Source: Clytia hemisphaerica (Eukaryota; Cnidaria; Hydrozoa; Leptothecata; Clytiidae). Taken from it: 64,000 nt of DNA. Every line of letters starts with the position of its first letter. Position 1 is the first letter of the stretch. Shown here in pieces: positions 41,801 to 53,410 of the stretch. Under the pieces are notes generated by a model. It did not search any database. It saw nothing but the letters and a program-made list of their open reading frames with translations, and had not been told where the DNA came from. The DNA lies in the NCBI GenBank assembly GCA_902728285.1, contig CACVBU010000158.1:434001-498000 (forward strand). Reading direction: 5' to 3'. The position numbers and the translations under genes were made by a program.

Positions 41801-42966
41801 ACTTTTGAATACCCAAATATTTGAGCTAAAGTTTTGATTTTGTATTCACTGCAATCCAAATAATAAACACATGAAAAGACATGTATTCCCAAATTTAAGC
41901 TGGATTTCTAAAGTTATACAAAATATAATTAAAAAATAATTACTTTTAAGTGCTAATTGGTTCCCTAGTCTTGTCTTTAATTCTTGATCTTCTTTTGAAA
42001 AGGAACAAATTCACATGGGACACTGTTTTCATGCTGTTGTTAACAGTCACGCGCACAAAAACTAGGAGTATATTGTACTTTTTCCTTTAAAACTGTTTTA
42101 TCTCCGTAATACTTTGCACATACAGAAATCTAAGGAAGATAATTACTTTTTCCGAGCGAGTGTTATTCAGAGACTTCAAAGATAGAGAAACGAGATTGTT
42201 GATTTCGTCAGCTTTCCGTGACTTTAGAGAACGGATTACCGCGCGCAAATATGCGAGATTTTTCACCATACAAAACGTCTCTGAATACACCGCTCCGCGG
42301 TCGAAAAACTCCAAAACTTACTTTACTTTAAATTTTTACATTTTTTACAATATTATATAATATGAAAGTATAATGCAAAATATTTCATCTCATTTTGAAA
42401 ATATATAAAATTTTCTTTGGTTTTCTTACTGTGAAATATTCTCCTTTTTGTAATTCTTTCATTTTACATATTTGCCCTTTTTGGCTATATAATATTTCTG
42501 GAAATCAGCGCTTAAAATAATAATTATATAATCAGGTCTTCTGATGTGTTCAACGCAACACTCTACTTGGCGGTACGACGCCGGGTGACCGCTAGTATGA
42601 TACTTAAATCCATTTAAAGTCCACCTAACGAAAATTAAAGTTCCAGCCAATTTGATTACTGCATTGTTGTTCTCAGTCGGGTTCAGCTCGGATATATTCC
42701 GTGATCCGTAGCTTTGAACCTACAGTCATCTTATGAATAATCCTGTAAATACTGTCAATAACATAAATGGAATTTTGAAATTCTTAGGGACTTGTGTTGC
42801 TTTATGTTATCTGAGATTTAAAGCACTTTGAAATCTTTTGAGGGCATTAATTATTATTTTAATATTTGTAAAGGAAATATTTATCCGCATCTTTGCGGCT
42901 CTTGTTTTCTTTCGAAAAAGAAGTGCATATACGTCATTTTTAAAAAATGTTTGTAATTTTTTTACC
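41801..42966. other. Non-coding; 150-bp foldback
   Basis: At 42148-42171, GAGTGTTATTCAGAGAC is mirrored near 42277-42300 (GTCTCTGAATACACCG), with CpG-rich sequence between. It has 76- and 66-codon frames on opposite strands that I take as incidental. The rest is AT-rich. Confidence 0.45.
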
Positions 42967-43056
42967 ATGCATTATTCAGCGAGAAAATTAACACTATCTC
43001 CCGATAAAAACCCCCGTCCAAAAAGATTTGGCGTTCGAATTGAAGAAGTCCCTGCA
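42967..43056 (+). CDS. Candidate first coding exon, small gene
   Basis: ATG at 42967 opens 30 codons (MHYSARKLTLSPDKNPRPKR, then FGVRIEEVPA) ending at GCA|GTGAGT in phase 0. A terminal exon at 48749-48844 also enters in phase 0. The result would be a basic protein of 61 residues, unknown to me. The intron would hold a 491-bp element and the whole satellite array. Supported only by splice sites and phase. Confidence 0.4.
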
Positions 43057-43132
43057 GTGAGTTTCTAACGAAAATAATTTTGACGTCAACTTTTCAAAAT
43101 GTGTCATGTCGTAAATTTTCGAATTTAAGATA

Positions 43133-43623
43133 CAGCCAATTCGATTGACTTCAAAATATGCCATTTTTGCCCTGATTGCCAATTATTTTGCATTCGATTG
43201 ACAAAAATTTGGCAAAAGTGGCAAAATTTGAGTGCCATAAATGCCAAATAAAAAAGATGTGGTGAATCTGACATTCTTGGCATTTTTGGAACTTACCTTC
43301 ACACGTCTCCATACAAAACACTGTTCCCACAAGACCTGTGTTCTTTTCGCTCCAATTTTGCCACTTTTGCCAAAGATTTTGAAAAATAGAAGACCTTCCA
43401 ATGCTAAAGCAAAACAATGCCGATCGGCAATTTGATTGGTTAAAAAATCGCTTGTTTAAAAACACCGAAAGAAAACTGCTGACTAAGCATCACAAAACGG
43501 AAATCATAATGGCGGCCTAGCGATGTACAAATTTGCCATGAAGCTGTGATCTTTTGACATTGAAATTGTAGATTTGGCAAAGTTGGTGACTATGGCAAAT
43601 TTGGAAGTCAATCGAATAGGCTG
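43133..43623. mobile_element. 491-bp TIR element with TTGGCAAA motifs
   Basis: CAGCCAATTCGATTGACTTC at the left is mirrored by GAAGTCAATCGAATAGGCTG at the right. Each end is flanked by ATA, a possible 3-bp target duplication. The interior repeats TTTGGCAAA and TTTTGCCA in both orientations. Overlapping ORFs are incidental. Confidence 0.75.
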
Positions 43624-43639
43624 ATAGCGTGGCACTTTC

Positions 43640-46600
43640 TAAAAATACAAAGTCAAAATGAAACAAATGACACGGGTTTGGGTTATGTCCACTGGGGTAT
43701 AGGGACCCCTTATGGCCTATGACTCCCGGCCTTATTGAGCCAAAATGACAAAAAGAATAAAAAGAACGGGGGTCACTCCTTTTTTTTGAGACTTAAAGTC
43801 AAAATGAAACAAATGACACGGGTTTGGGGTATGTCCACTGGGGTATAGGGACCCCTTATGCCCTATGACTCCCGGCCTTATTGAGCCAAAATGACAAAAA
43901 GAAAAAAAAGAACGGGGGTCACTCCTTTTTTTCGAGACTTAAAGTCAAAATGAAACAAATGAAACAAATGACACGGGTTTGGGGTATGTCCACTGGGGTA
44001 TAGGGACCCCTTATGCCCTATGACCCCCGGCCTTATTGAGCCAAAATGACAAAAAGAATAAAAAGAACGGGGGTCTCTCCTTTTTTTCGAGAATTAAAGT
44101 CAAAATGAAACGAATAAAACAAATGACACGGGTTTGGGGTATGTCCACTGGGGTATAGGGACCCTTTATGCCCTATGACCCCCGGCCTTATTGAGCCAAA
44201 ATGACAAAAAGAATAAAAAGAACGGGGGTCACTCCTTTTTTTCGAGACTTAAAGTCAAAATGAAACAAATGAAACAAATGACACGGGTTTGGGGTATGTC
44301 CACTGGGGTATAGGGACCCTTTATACCCTATGACCCCCGGCTTTATTGAGCCAAAATGACAAAAAGAATAAAAAGAACGGGGGTCTCTCCTTTTTTTCGA
44401 GACTTAAAGTCAAAATGACTTAAAGTCAAAATGAAACAAATGAAACAAATGACACGGGTTTGGGGTATGTCCACTGGGGTATAGGGACCCTTTATGCCCT
44501 ATGACCCCCGGCCTTATTGAGCCAAAATGACAAAAAGAATAAAAAGAACGGGGGTCTCTCCTTTTTTTCGAGACTTAAAGTCAAAATGACTTGAAGTCAA
44601 AATGAAACAAATGAAACAAATGACACGGGTTTGGGGTATGTCCACTGGGGTATAGGGACCCTTTATGCCCTATGACCCCCGGCCTTATTGAGCCAAAATG
44701 ACAAAAAGAATAAAAAGAACGGGGGTCTCTCCTTTTTTTCGAGACTTAAAGTCAAAATGACTTAAAGTCAAAATGAAACAAATGAAACAAATGACACGGG
44801 TTTGGGTTATGTCCACTGGGGTATAGGGACCCCTTATGGCCTATGACTCCCGGCCTTATTGAGCCAAAATGAAAAAAAGAATAAAAAGAACGGGGGTCTC
44901 TCCTTTTTTTCGAGAATTAAAGTCAAAATGAAACGAATGAAACAAATGACACGGGTTTGGGGTATGTCCACTGGGGTATAGGGACCCCTTATGCCCTATG
45001 ACCCCGGCCTTATTGAGCCAAAATGACAAAAAGAATAAAAAGAACGGGGGTCTCTCCTTTTTTTCGAGAATTAAAGTCAAAATGAAACGAATGAAACAAA
45101 TGACACGGGTTTGGGGTATGTCCACTGGGGTATAGGGACCCCTTATGCCCTATGACCCCGGCCTTATTGAGCCAAAATGACAAAAGAATAAAAAGAACGG
45201 GGGTCTCTCCTTTTTTTCGAGAATTAAAGTCAAAATGAAACGAATGAAACAAATGACACGGGTTTGGGGTATGTCAACTGGGGTATAGGGACCCCTTATG
45301 CCCTTTGACTCCCGGCCTTATTGAGCCAAAATGACAAAAAGAAAAAAAAGAACGGGGGTCACTCCTTTTTTTCGAGACTTAAAGTCAAAATGAAACAAAT
45401 GAAACAAATGACACGGGTTTGGGGTATGTCCACTGGGGTATAGGGACCCCTTATGCCCTATGACCCCCGGCCTTATTGAGCCAAAATGACAAAAAGAATA
45501 AAAAGAACGGGGGTCTCTCCTTTTTTTCGAGAATTAAAGTCAAAATGAAACGAATGAAACAAATGACACGGGTTTGGGGTATGTCCACTGGGGTATAGGG
45601 ACCCTTTATGCCCTATGACCCCCGGCCTTATTGAGCCAAAATGACAAAAAGAATAAAAAGAACGGGGGTCTCTCCTTTTTTTCGAGACTTAAAGTCAAAA
45701 TGAAACAAATGAAACAAATGACACGGGTTTGGGGTATGTCCACTGGGGTATAGGGACCCTTTATACCCTATGACCCCCGGCTTTATTGAGCCAAAATGAC
45801 AAAAGAATAAAAAGAACGGGGGTCTCTCCTTTTTTTCGAGACTTAAAGTCAAAATGACTTAAAGTCAAAATGAAACAAATGAAACAAATGACACGGGTTT
45901 GGGGTATGTCCCCTGGGGTATAGGGACCCTTTATGCCCTATGACCCCCGGCCTTATTGAGCCAAAATAACAAAAAGAATAAAAAGAACGGGGGTCTCTCC
46001 TTTTTTTCGAGACTTAAAGTCAAAATGACTTGAAGTCAAAATGAAACAAATGAAACAAATGACACGGGTTTGGGGTATGTCCACTGGGGTATAGGGACCC
46101 TTTATGCCCTATGACCCCCGGCCTTATTGAGCCAAAATGACAAAAAGAATAAAAAGAACGGGGGTCTCTCCTTTTTTTCGAGACTTAAAGTCAAAATGAC
46201 TTAAAGTCAAAATGAAACAAATGAAACAAATGACACGGGTTTGGGTTATGTCCACTGGGGTATAGGGACCCCTTATGGCCTATGACTCCCGGCCTTATTG
46301 AGCCAAAATGACAAAAAGAAAAAAAAGAATGGGGGTCACTCCTTTTTTTCGAGACTTAAAGTCAAAATGACTTAAAGTCAAAATGACTTAAAGTCAAAAT
46401 GACTTAAAGTCAAAATGAAACAAATGAAACAAATGACACGGGTTTGGGGTATGTCCACTGGGGTATAGGGACCCCTTATGCCCTATGACCCCCGGCCTTA
46501 TTGAGCCAAAGTGACAAAAAGAATAAAAAGAACGGGGGTCTCTCCTTTTTTTCGAGACTTAAAGTCAAAATGACTTAAAGTCAAAATGAAACAAATGAAA

Positions 46601-47780
46601 CAAATGACACGGGTTTGGGGTATGTCCACTGGGGTATAGGGACCCTTTATGCCCTATGACCCCCGGCCTTATGAGCCAAAATGACAAAAAGAATAAAAAG
46701 AACGGGGGTCTCTCCTTTTTTTCGAGACTTAAAGTCAAAATGAAACAAATGAAACAAATGACACGGGTTTGGGGTATGTCCACGGGGGTATAGGGACCCC
46801 TTATGGCCTATGACTCCCGGCCTTATTGAGCCAAAATGACAAAAAGAAAAAAAAGAATGGGGGTAACTCCTTTTTTTCGAGACTTAAAGTCAAAATGAAA
46901 CAAATGAAACAAATGACACGGGTTTGGGGTATGTCCACTGGGGTATAGGGACCCCTTATGCCCTATGACCCCCGGCCTTATTGAGCCAAAATGACAAAAG
47001 AATAAAAGAAGGGGTCTCTCCTTTTTTTCGAGAATTAAAGTCAAAATGAAACAAATGAAACAAATGACACGGGTTTGGGGTATGTCCACTGGGGTATAGG
47101 GACCCTTTATGCCCTATGACCCCCGGCCTTATTGAGCCAAAATGACAAAAAGAATAAAAAGAACGGGGGTCTCTCCTTTTTTTCGAGACTTAATGTCAAA
47201 ATGAAACAAATGACACGGGTTTGGGGTATGTCCACTGGGGTATAGGGACCCTTTATGCCCTATGACCCCCGGCCTTATTGAGCCAAAATGACAAAAAGAA
47301 TAAAAAGAACGGGGGTCTCTCCTTTTTTTCGAGACTTAAAGTCAAAATGACTTAAAGTCAAAATGAAACAAATGAAACAAATGACACGGGTTTGGGGTAT
47401 GTCCACTGGGGTATAGGGACCCTTATTGCCCTATGACCCCCGCCTTATTGAGCCAAAATGACAAAAAGAATAAAAAGAACGGGGGTCTCTCCTTTTTTTC
47501 GAGACTTAAAGTCAAAATGACTTAAAGTCAAAATGAAACAAATGAAACAAATAACACGGGTTTGGGGTTTGTCCACTGGGGTATAGGGACCCTTTATGCC
47601 CTATGACCCCCGGCCTTATTGAGCCAAAATGACAAAAAGAATAAAAAGAACGGGGGTCTCTCCTTTTTTTCGAGACTTAAAGTCAAAATGACTTAAAGTC
47701 AAAATGACTTAAAGTCAAAATGAAACAAATGAAACAAATGACACGGGTTTGGGGTATGTCCACGGGGGTATAGGGACCCC
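43640..47780. repeat. Satellite array, ~26 units of 143-204 bp
   Basis: Core unit: GACACGGGTTTGGGGTATGT, CCACTGGGGTATAGGGACCC, CTATGACCCCCGGCCTTATT, GAGCCAAAATGACAAAAAG, AAAGAACGGGGGTCTCTCC, then TTTTTTTCGAGACTT. Units differ in length because AAAGTCAAAATGACTT (about 17 bp) and AAACAAATG (9 bp) vary in copy number between cores. Minus-strand ORFs of 72-89 codons here (SLYPSGHTPNPCHLFH) follow from the repeat and are not taken as genes. Confidence 0.97.
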
Positions 47781-48748
47781 ATGTCCTATGTCGTTATTAT
47801 CTCCCTTATATTAAATCATTTGATATATAGATACGTAGGCTATATGTGCGCAAGGATAGTATGTTTCATTTAGGGGTTCTATATGATGTCAATTTGACAT
47901 TTTCCTTCTAGCTGGACATACGTCGGATTTTCTCCTGGAGCACTGCTAAGAACATTTTGGAGGCTTCAAGAGTATAGAAATAAGAATATTTTGTTTGTTT
48001 TTTATCAAGTACACCATGTTTCAGGAAAAAGTAAAGCGGTTGTTAAGGAAGCTGACTTATTAGTCACAGAAATCACGTTTAGAGCCAATTTAGTCCTATG
48101 TGAGCAAAATTTTGAGACTTGAATTAAAAGAATAATAAACCAGCTGCGCTGGAAGCTCCGGCTTAAGTGATTAAAAGATACAAAGGATGAGTTTCTTGAG
48201 ATAAAATGCGTAGATACTAAAAACTAGATACTAAGAATGGTACAGTGTGCTGCAGTGTGAGCTGTCAGATCGAATCTGATGTGTGGCTGGACGTTATAGT
48301 TAGATAGTTTGTAAAGTAGTTAAATAGCTGCGATGGAAGAAAGGATTATTAGCACAAAGATTTGAACGAAGACAAAGGTTGAAAAGTAAAAACGTGTGCG
48401 AATTTTACGTTATAAGAGATTGGATTAAATAGATCTAAAATACAGAATAAAATAAAGAAGGTAGGAATCAATTTTGGCGAGAATTTAACTTGGCTTGGTG
48501 GATGAGCGAAAAATACAGAATTTAATTTGGTGAATGGTTGAGAAACTTAATTTGGCGGACAAGCGAAAAAATAAATTTTCAGACAATTCCGCCAAATAAT
48601 CCTCTTTTTAATGCATTTGAAATCATAAACTATGATGTCATTTTTTAAGAAATTTTTAGGTTTGGGACATGATCAAGACAACAGTTTGTTTATGTGCTAA
48701 AAAAATCGTTGGTTTGCATGTTATGTAAGGTTTTACACTTTTTTTCAG
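47781..48748. other. Intergenic or intronic, no exon seen
   Basis: At 48470-48600 there are TTTTGGCGAGAATTTAACTT and ATTCCGCCAAATAAT, relics of the TACCTTAAGGGAA family. Nothing else recognised. Confidence 0.45.
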
Positions 48749-48844
48749 GAGCACGTCGTTGCCGGCAACAGTATTTCACTCAGACGATTATTCGATTCGA
48801 TGACAAAGAAACGACAAACACAAACCTCCGCAATATCACATTGA
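48749..48844 (+). CDS. Candidate terminal exon, small gene
   Basis: Follows a strong acceptor (TACACTTTTTTTCAG) and encodes EHVVAGNSISLRRLFDSMTK, then KRQTQTSAISH and a stop at 48842. Phase 0 matches the candidate first exon at 42967-43056. AATAAA lies 174 bp downstream. Product unknown. Confidence 0.45.
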   Translation, partial: EHVVAGNSISLRRLFDSMTKKRQTQTSAISH

Positions 48845-49017
48845 TTTGAACGCAACGATGAGAAAAATAAACGACTACCAAGATTATTACCTGTGTCGAT
48901 CGATTTCTTTTAAATTTTACGAACACAAAGAAATATTTCAGCGGATTATGTAGAATTTTCTTTTCAAGCTGTAATATAAAATCTTTTTCGCAAGCATAAA
49001 CTTTTTACGAATTGTTA

Positions 49018-49023
49018 AATAAA
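49018..49023 (+). promoter_or_regulatory. Polyadenylation signal AATAAA (candidate)
   Basis: AATAAA downstream of the stop at 48842-48844 in AT-rich sequence; plausible for that exon but common by chance. Confidence 0.3.
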
Positions 49024-49596
49024 AAGGACGATGCCTTTTAAAATGCAAATTATTCTTTTAATACGATTTTTGACTTTAAAAAGGCACTAAAGGATTAGAC
49101 GATCCTATCATCTACACAGACGATCCTATCGTCTACACAAAGATCACTAAAAGAAAGTAGTTTAGGAGGCGGGAAAAACTTGTGACCGGGTGGTTAGCTC
49201 GAGGCGGAGGTGTTTACAACGTTTTGTTCCAAAATTCGACCGCCACTTTTTTCCCGTAAACCGCCCTGACTATTTTCTCGCGTTAACTGAATTCTTAAAC
49301 GGACGATAGCATCGTCTTCTATAGCCTGTTAGACGAAAACCGCTTTTTTATCGTGATTTAACGTCTGTTACACATTTTATCATACTGTAGTTTTGTTGAA
49401 AATTTCCACAAACTTAGAACTTTGTTAGATTTTTAAATAATGATGTAGCAAAAATATTTTTCCATTATTTTATTTCTAAATCTCAAATTTCACGAGATTA
49501 TTGATGTAGAAAAATCAGTCAATTTTCATATTATATAATTCACACAAAAAATTTATTCAGGTTATTTTCATTTCATTAAATTTATCATATTTGTTC

Positions 49597-49735
49597 AATG
49601 CAGGTCATTTTGTCAATGTTTACATTTTATACTCAATGTAGGTCATTTTTGTCAATGTTTACATTTTATACTCAATGTAGGTCATTTGGTAATGTTTATT
49701 TTCAATGTAGGTCTGTATTTTAGACATTGTTTACA
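49597..49735. repeat. ~43-bp tandem repeat, about 3.5 units
   Basis: CAATGTAGGTCATTTTTGTC and AATGTTTACATTTTATACT repeat, with the last units shortened. Confidence 0.85.
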
Positions 49736-51026
49736 TTTCTACCATTTTGATGAGTCATCACTTTTTGGTGTCCAGTCAACATGAGGCTAGACTAGGGCTT
49801 GCATGCTTCTTCATGTCATTCACAATCAAGCTCACAAGGAGTAAGGAGCTCAAATTAAAACTCTAATTTTTTCAATATGGTCAACATTCAATACTTTCAA
49901 TAGTCAAGTTCAGACTTTGAAAATCAGACAAAAATTCACAATGCTTTCATGCTGGCAGGCTGGTAGGTTTTGCTTTCTTGTTTTGCTTTTCTTTCTGCCT
50001 TTTGCTTTTTGCCTGTCAGTTGTGGCCATTTGTTTTCATAGCATGCTTTGGCGGCCATCTTGGATTTTCAGCATGCTTAGGTTAGGTCATCTGGACTTAG
50101 ATTTTCTCAAACATTTTCAATATTTATTTTTCTAATCAATTCAATTTCAAGACTTAACTTTGTCAATCAAATTTATTTCATTTAAATCAATCAATCAAAT
50201 ACTTATTAGTTTATCATATTTCATTTTCAGTTTGAACATACGTCAACAACGTTACAAATACCTGTCGTCTGAATCATTGACCCCCTCAACCGCCCTTGGG
50301 TAGTCTCAGTCATCATTTCGACCCTCATATAACAACAATTGATTAATATATTCTTGGAATCATTTTATTATACATCCCTGTTTGCAAGACTGGCTTGAAA
50401 CTTAGCTTTCTTTGATTTTGGCTGCAAGAAGAAAACCTTTTGAAGAAAGGGGATTACCTTTCTAAACTAAAAGATGGTTGATACTACCGTTAATTAGAGA
50501 TTCTTGAGAATTGAGGTATTTTAGAAGCTTTTTTGCTTTTGTTTAGGGTTCTAGGGGTTTATCAAAATAATTTCAATTTGAACAATTTTAGTTCACTAAC
50601 ACTTCATCTCGATCCCGAGCCGAGAATTCTTGTTTTGATTTTATGCACGGACGACGCAAATTTTCGAGTTCCGTGTATCCCCGCGTTTATGCACTCCACA
50701 CGGACCCAACCAATGAAATACAAACCCGAAGGGCTAGAATTGAATCTCCTTGGTGGGATTTGAAGTCCCCATCCCACCAAAGTTGAGCGGCAATGAGCGA
50801 CCCGCCTGTTTTTACTACAAATGGCAGATAGAAACTAAAATTTTCCTCAAAAAATATACCGTTAAAAAACAAAATCACTAAATCCTATTCGCTTTGTCAA
50901 AATTATAAGGCTTCAATTTTTCTTCCCTGAGAAAGGTTAAAGATTCAATTGGAACCAACGTCACTCTCCACCGTAGTGCAATAACTTTTGAAAAACGCTT
51001 CAAAGTGGAACTGACCATATAATAAA
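49736..51026. other. No gene recognised
   Basis: Contains 72- and 76-codon frames without splice or family support. No repeat structure clear enough to report. Confidence 0.4.
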
Positions 51027-51075
51027 CTAGGTCACAGTGTGGATCTAAACCACACTGAAACGACCGCCTTCCATC
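51027..51075 (-). other. Helitron 2 3' terminus (hairpin + CTAG)
   Basis: Minus strand: GCGGTCGTTTCAGTGTGG, loop TTTAGAT, CCACACTG (8-bp stem), TGAC, CTAG, then T. It matches the Helitron 1 end at 30086 in GCGGTCG..TCAGTGTG and CACTGTGACCTAG. It closes the RPA-like and Rep/helicase region on its coding strand. Confidence 0.75.
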
Positions 51076-51675
51076 ACGCTCGTAAAAGAGTGCGCGCACA
51101 TTATTAACGCCTACATGTCATCTCCAGTACATTTTAGATTATTCATTGAAAACAGATTACAATATAGTCATTTTTCATGTCTCGATTATTCAATTCCGAA
51201 TTAAAGACATTTAGCGGAAAAAAAGAGAAACACCTGGGTAATCTAGTTAAAAAAACCGAAAGTAAATGGCAGACAAAGTAATGAGCCAAGGCAAAACGAG
51301 ATTAGCGTACCACTATGAAAGAAACCGCCTCCGGCGGTCGATTAAAAATTTGGGCTTTACAGATCTGTGAGTTGAGTGAACATCTTAATTTAGGGAAGTT
51401 TGTCAAGAGTAATTTGTAATTTTGGGGTGAAGAAGGATTTTTGCATGCTTATATTTGGAAAATTTGCTTTTTATAAACTGCCTCCTTATTTTCTAAGCAA
51501 GGTGCGAAACAGATAAGAGTAAATACTAACATCTCTTTAATATTTACATTCAAAATTTAACAAAATTTACAAATGTTACTAAGCTATCCAGTAGTTTAGT
51601 AAAAAAAAACAAAAAACAATAGGAAATATCAAGAGTTTACAAATGACAGTTAAAACTTTATTAACTTAACTACAC

Positions 51676-51823
51676 TCAACCAGTTTTCCCATTTTTATTT
51701 AAAACTAAGTCTTGGCACACCAGGCACATTAAATCTTTAGGAATGAGTTTCAAATGTAGCGATGAAAAGAAGGGTGATGGGATACTAATAAACTCTAAAG
51801 TGTCTGTGCCTTTTGGCAGAAAC
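51676..51823 (-). CDS. Candidate exon between RPA-like exon and Helitron 2 end
   Basis: 148 nt after an acceptor-like ATATAAG on the minus strand, with a phase-1 entry. It encodes FLPKGTDTLEFISIPSPFFS, LHLKLIPKDLMCLVCQDLVL and a stop. The C-x2-C pair and the low frequency of rare codons suggest a real exon. A neighbouring frame at 51879-52088 (DDDLLHLEMNGFTDLKILKE, then HWNRDDFGSHPDIVLDV) may be the preceding exon. No family recognised. Confidence 0.35.
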
Positions 51824-51878
51824 CTTATATTAGAATAGAGGAAGTTACAAGAAAGTAATCAGGAGTTGACTCCGACTG

Positions 51879-52088
51879 TCACCAAATATATATAACTGCA
51901 AAACTAATAAAAAGCACATCAAGAACTATGTCTGGGTGACTCCCAAAATCATCTCGATTCCAATGTTCTTTTAAAATTTTCAGGTCTGTAAAACCGTTCA
52001 TTTCCAAATGTAAAAGGTCATCATCTGGGAATTTGTTGCCATTTTGTTGTGGAGAATTTTTGATGATTTTGGGATAGATAAACATCAA
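51879..52088 (-). CDS. Candidate coding segment, unknown
   Basis: Open frame whose middle (NSPQQNGNKFPDDDLLHLEM, then NGFTDLKILKEHWNRDDFGS) looks protein-like, while both ends look intronic. Exact splice sites are not clear. It lies between the RPA-like exon and the 51676-51823 candidate on the same strand. Confidence 0.3.
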   Translation of the reverse strand: MMFIYPKIIKNSPQQNGNKFPDDDLLHLEMNGFTDLKILKEHWNRDDFGSHPDIVLDVLFISFAVIYIW

Positions 52089-52414
52089 ATGGTTTAGTAA
52101 AAAATATACATCAGTTTAAAAAATATGAAAGCTATAAAATACCAATGACAAATAACAAATAACCAGTAGTTTCAAAATGTTTTCAAAAAATCTTACTAAA
52201 TGATTTAACACCCTGCAATTAATCGCAACTGGTCAAATGGTCAAATCACGACCATCAAAAGATTTAAAGATAAAAAATATGCCATAAATCAGAATCCTTA
52301 ACAGTTCAGCTAAATGAAAATTCACAAGAAGTTCTTTTTTAAATAAGGTAACAAAACATTAAAGTACTAGATTTACATAGAGTAAATAGTTTTGTCTCAA
52401 TATAAAACTGAGTC

Positions 52415-53391
52415 TCAATCAGTTTCATTTTCGCTGTTTTCAACCTTTTCGATTGCAATAACTTCACTTGAACCAAGTTTAATCTTCAAGGTGACTTTCA
52501 TATTTAGGATTTCACACAAGGAAATTTCAATTTCGTCCAGGGATACAGTGCACAAGTCCTCCAGTAATGAACGTTGGCAATACAATGATACTCGATTTGT
52601 GGATGATTCTTTAAATGTGAATTTCACAGTAGATATTGTTAAAATATCACTTGGTGAAATAGCTTCATCACATGTGTTACACATTGCAATTGATCTTGTG
52701 AATGTTATTTCTGTTTTACATTGTGGACAAACAGATATTCCTTTGAGGGATGACATGCTAATGCTCGAGATATGTCCAGTTCTTGATACAGTAGGTACCG
52801 GAGGCAACACGATTGAATCATCAGGCAATTGAACAAATGTCGAACGATCAGATGCTTTCAAGATCCTCTTACCACCAAACTTCCCTATAGTCACATGGGT
52901 GAGCTCATAACATTTATCAATATTCAGTTTCCCAACAAGGTCACCAAATACAGTCAAAACTTTCGCATCTGTCACACTGTTGTCTGTGACGAGCAATTGC
53001 TGGAATTGAAGCATATCTTTGCTGGTACCAGCTACATCTGTTTTAGTAATCAAAAATCTGATGTTGACTCGGCTGTAGATAGCACAGTCCATGGCATCTC
53101 TAATACTGATGAAGTTGATTGGAATAGAAGGACGTTCGAATGTTGGTGACATTCCAATGACTTTGGAGGAAGTCGTGAACATTAAATCTTTTGTAGAGCT
53201 ATTATTGGACGATTTAGCCAAATGCGTGACTGTTACACCTTTGTTAAGAAACTGTGTGAGGGTATTATGGCATGCTTCATCATATACTACAATTTTTTCT
53301 TCTTCTGCTTTATTGTTTGAGATGAAAACCTCGAAATACGTTTGCTTGATTGGACTCACATATTCTATATAGCCAGTGATGTCAATGAGAT
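52415..53391 (-). CDS. RPA-like ssDNA-binding protein exon (Helitron 2)
   Basis: Begins after a minus-strand acceptor TTTATTGACAG and runs about 325 codons to a stop. OB-fold-like LIDITGYIEYVSPIKQTYFE, a second OB region NFISIRDAMDCAIYSRVNIR, TVFGDLVGKLNIDKCYELT, and a zinc ribbon VCPQCKTEITF with AMCNTCDEA. This is the same plan as the Helitron 1 RPA-like exon, and the phase-1 entry is the same (D-LIDITG here, D-ILGFVG there). It likely coats single-stranded intermediates. The linker exon equivalent to 33214-33483 was not found upstream; the 5-kb gap is full of MITEs. Confidence 0.75.
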
Positions 53392-53410
53392 CTGTCAATA
53401 AAGCAAACAA

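Noticed and set aside
42838-43068. Full 76-codon ORF as one gene
   Set aside because: Upstream part is hydrophobic, AT-rich and non-protein-like; only the segment from the ATG at 42967 to the donor at 43056 was kept as a candidate exon.
44856-47089. Minus-strand ORFs of 72-89 codons in the satellite (PQTRVICF..., SLYPSGHTPNPCHLFH)
   Set aside because: They repeat with the satellite unit and change frame with unit-length variants; open frames are a consequence of the repeat.
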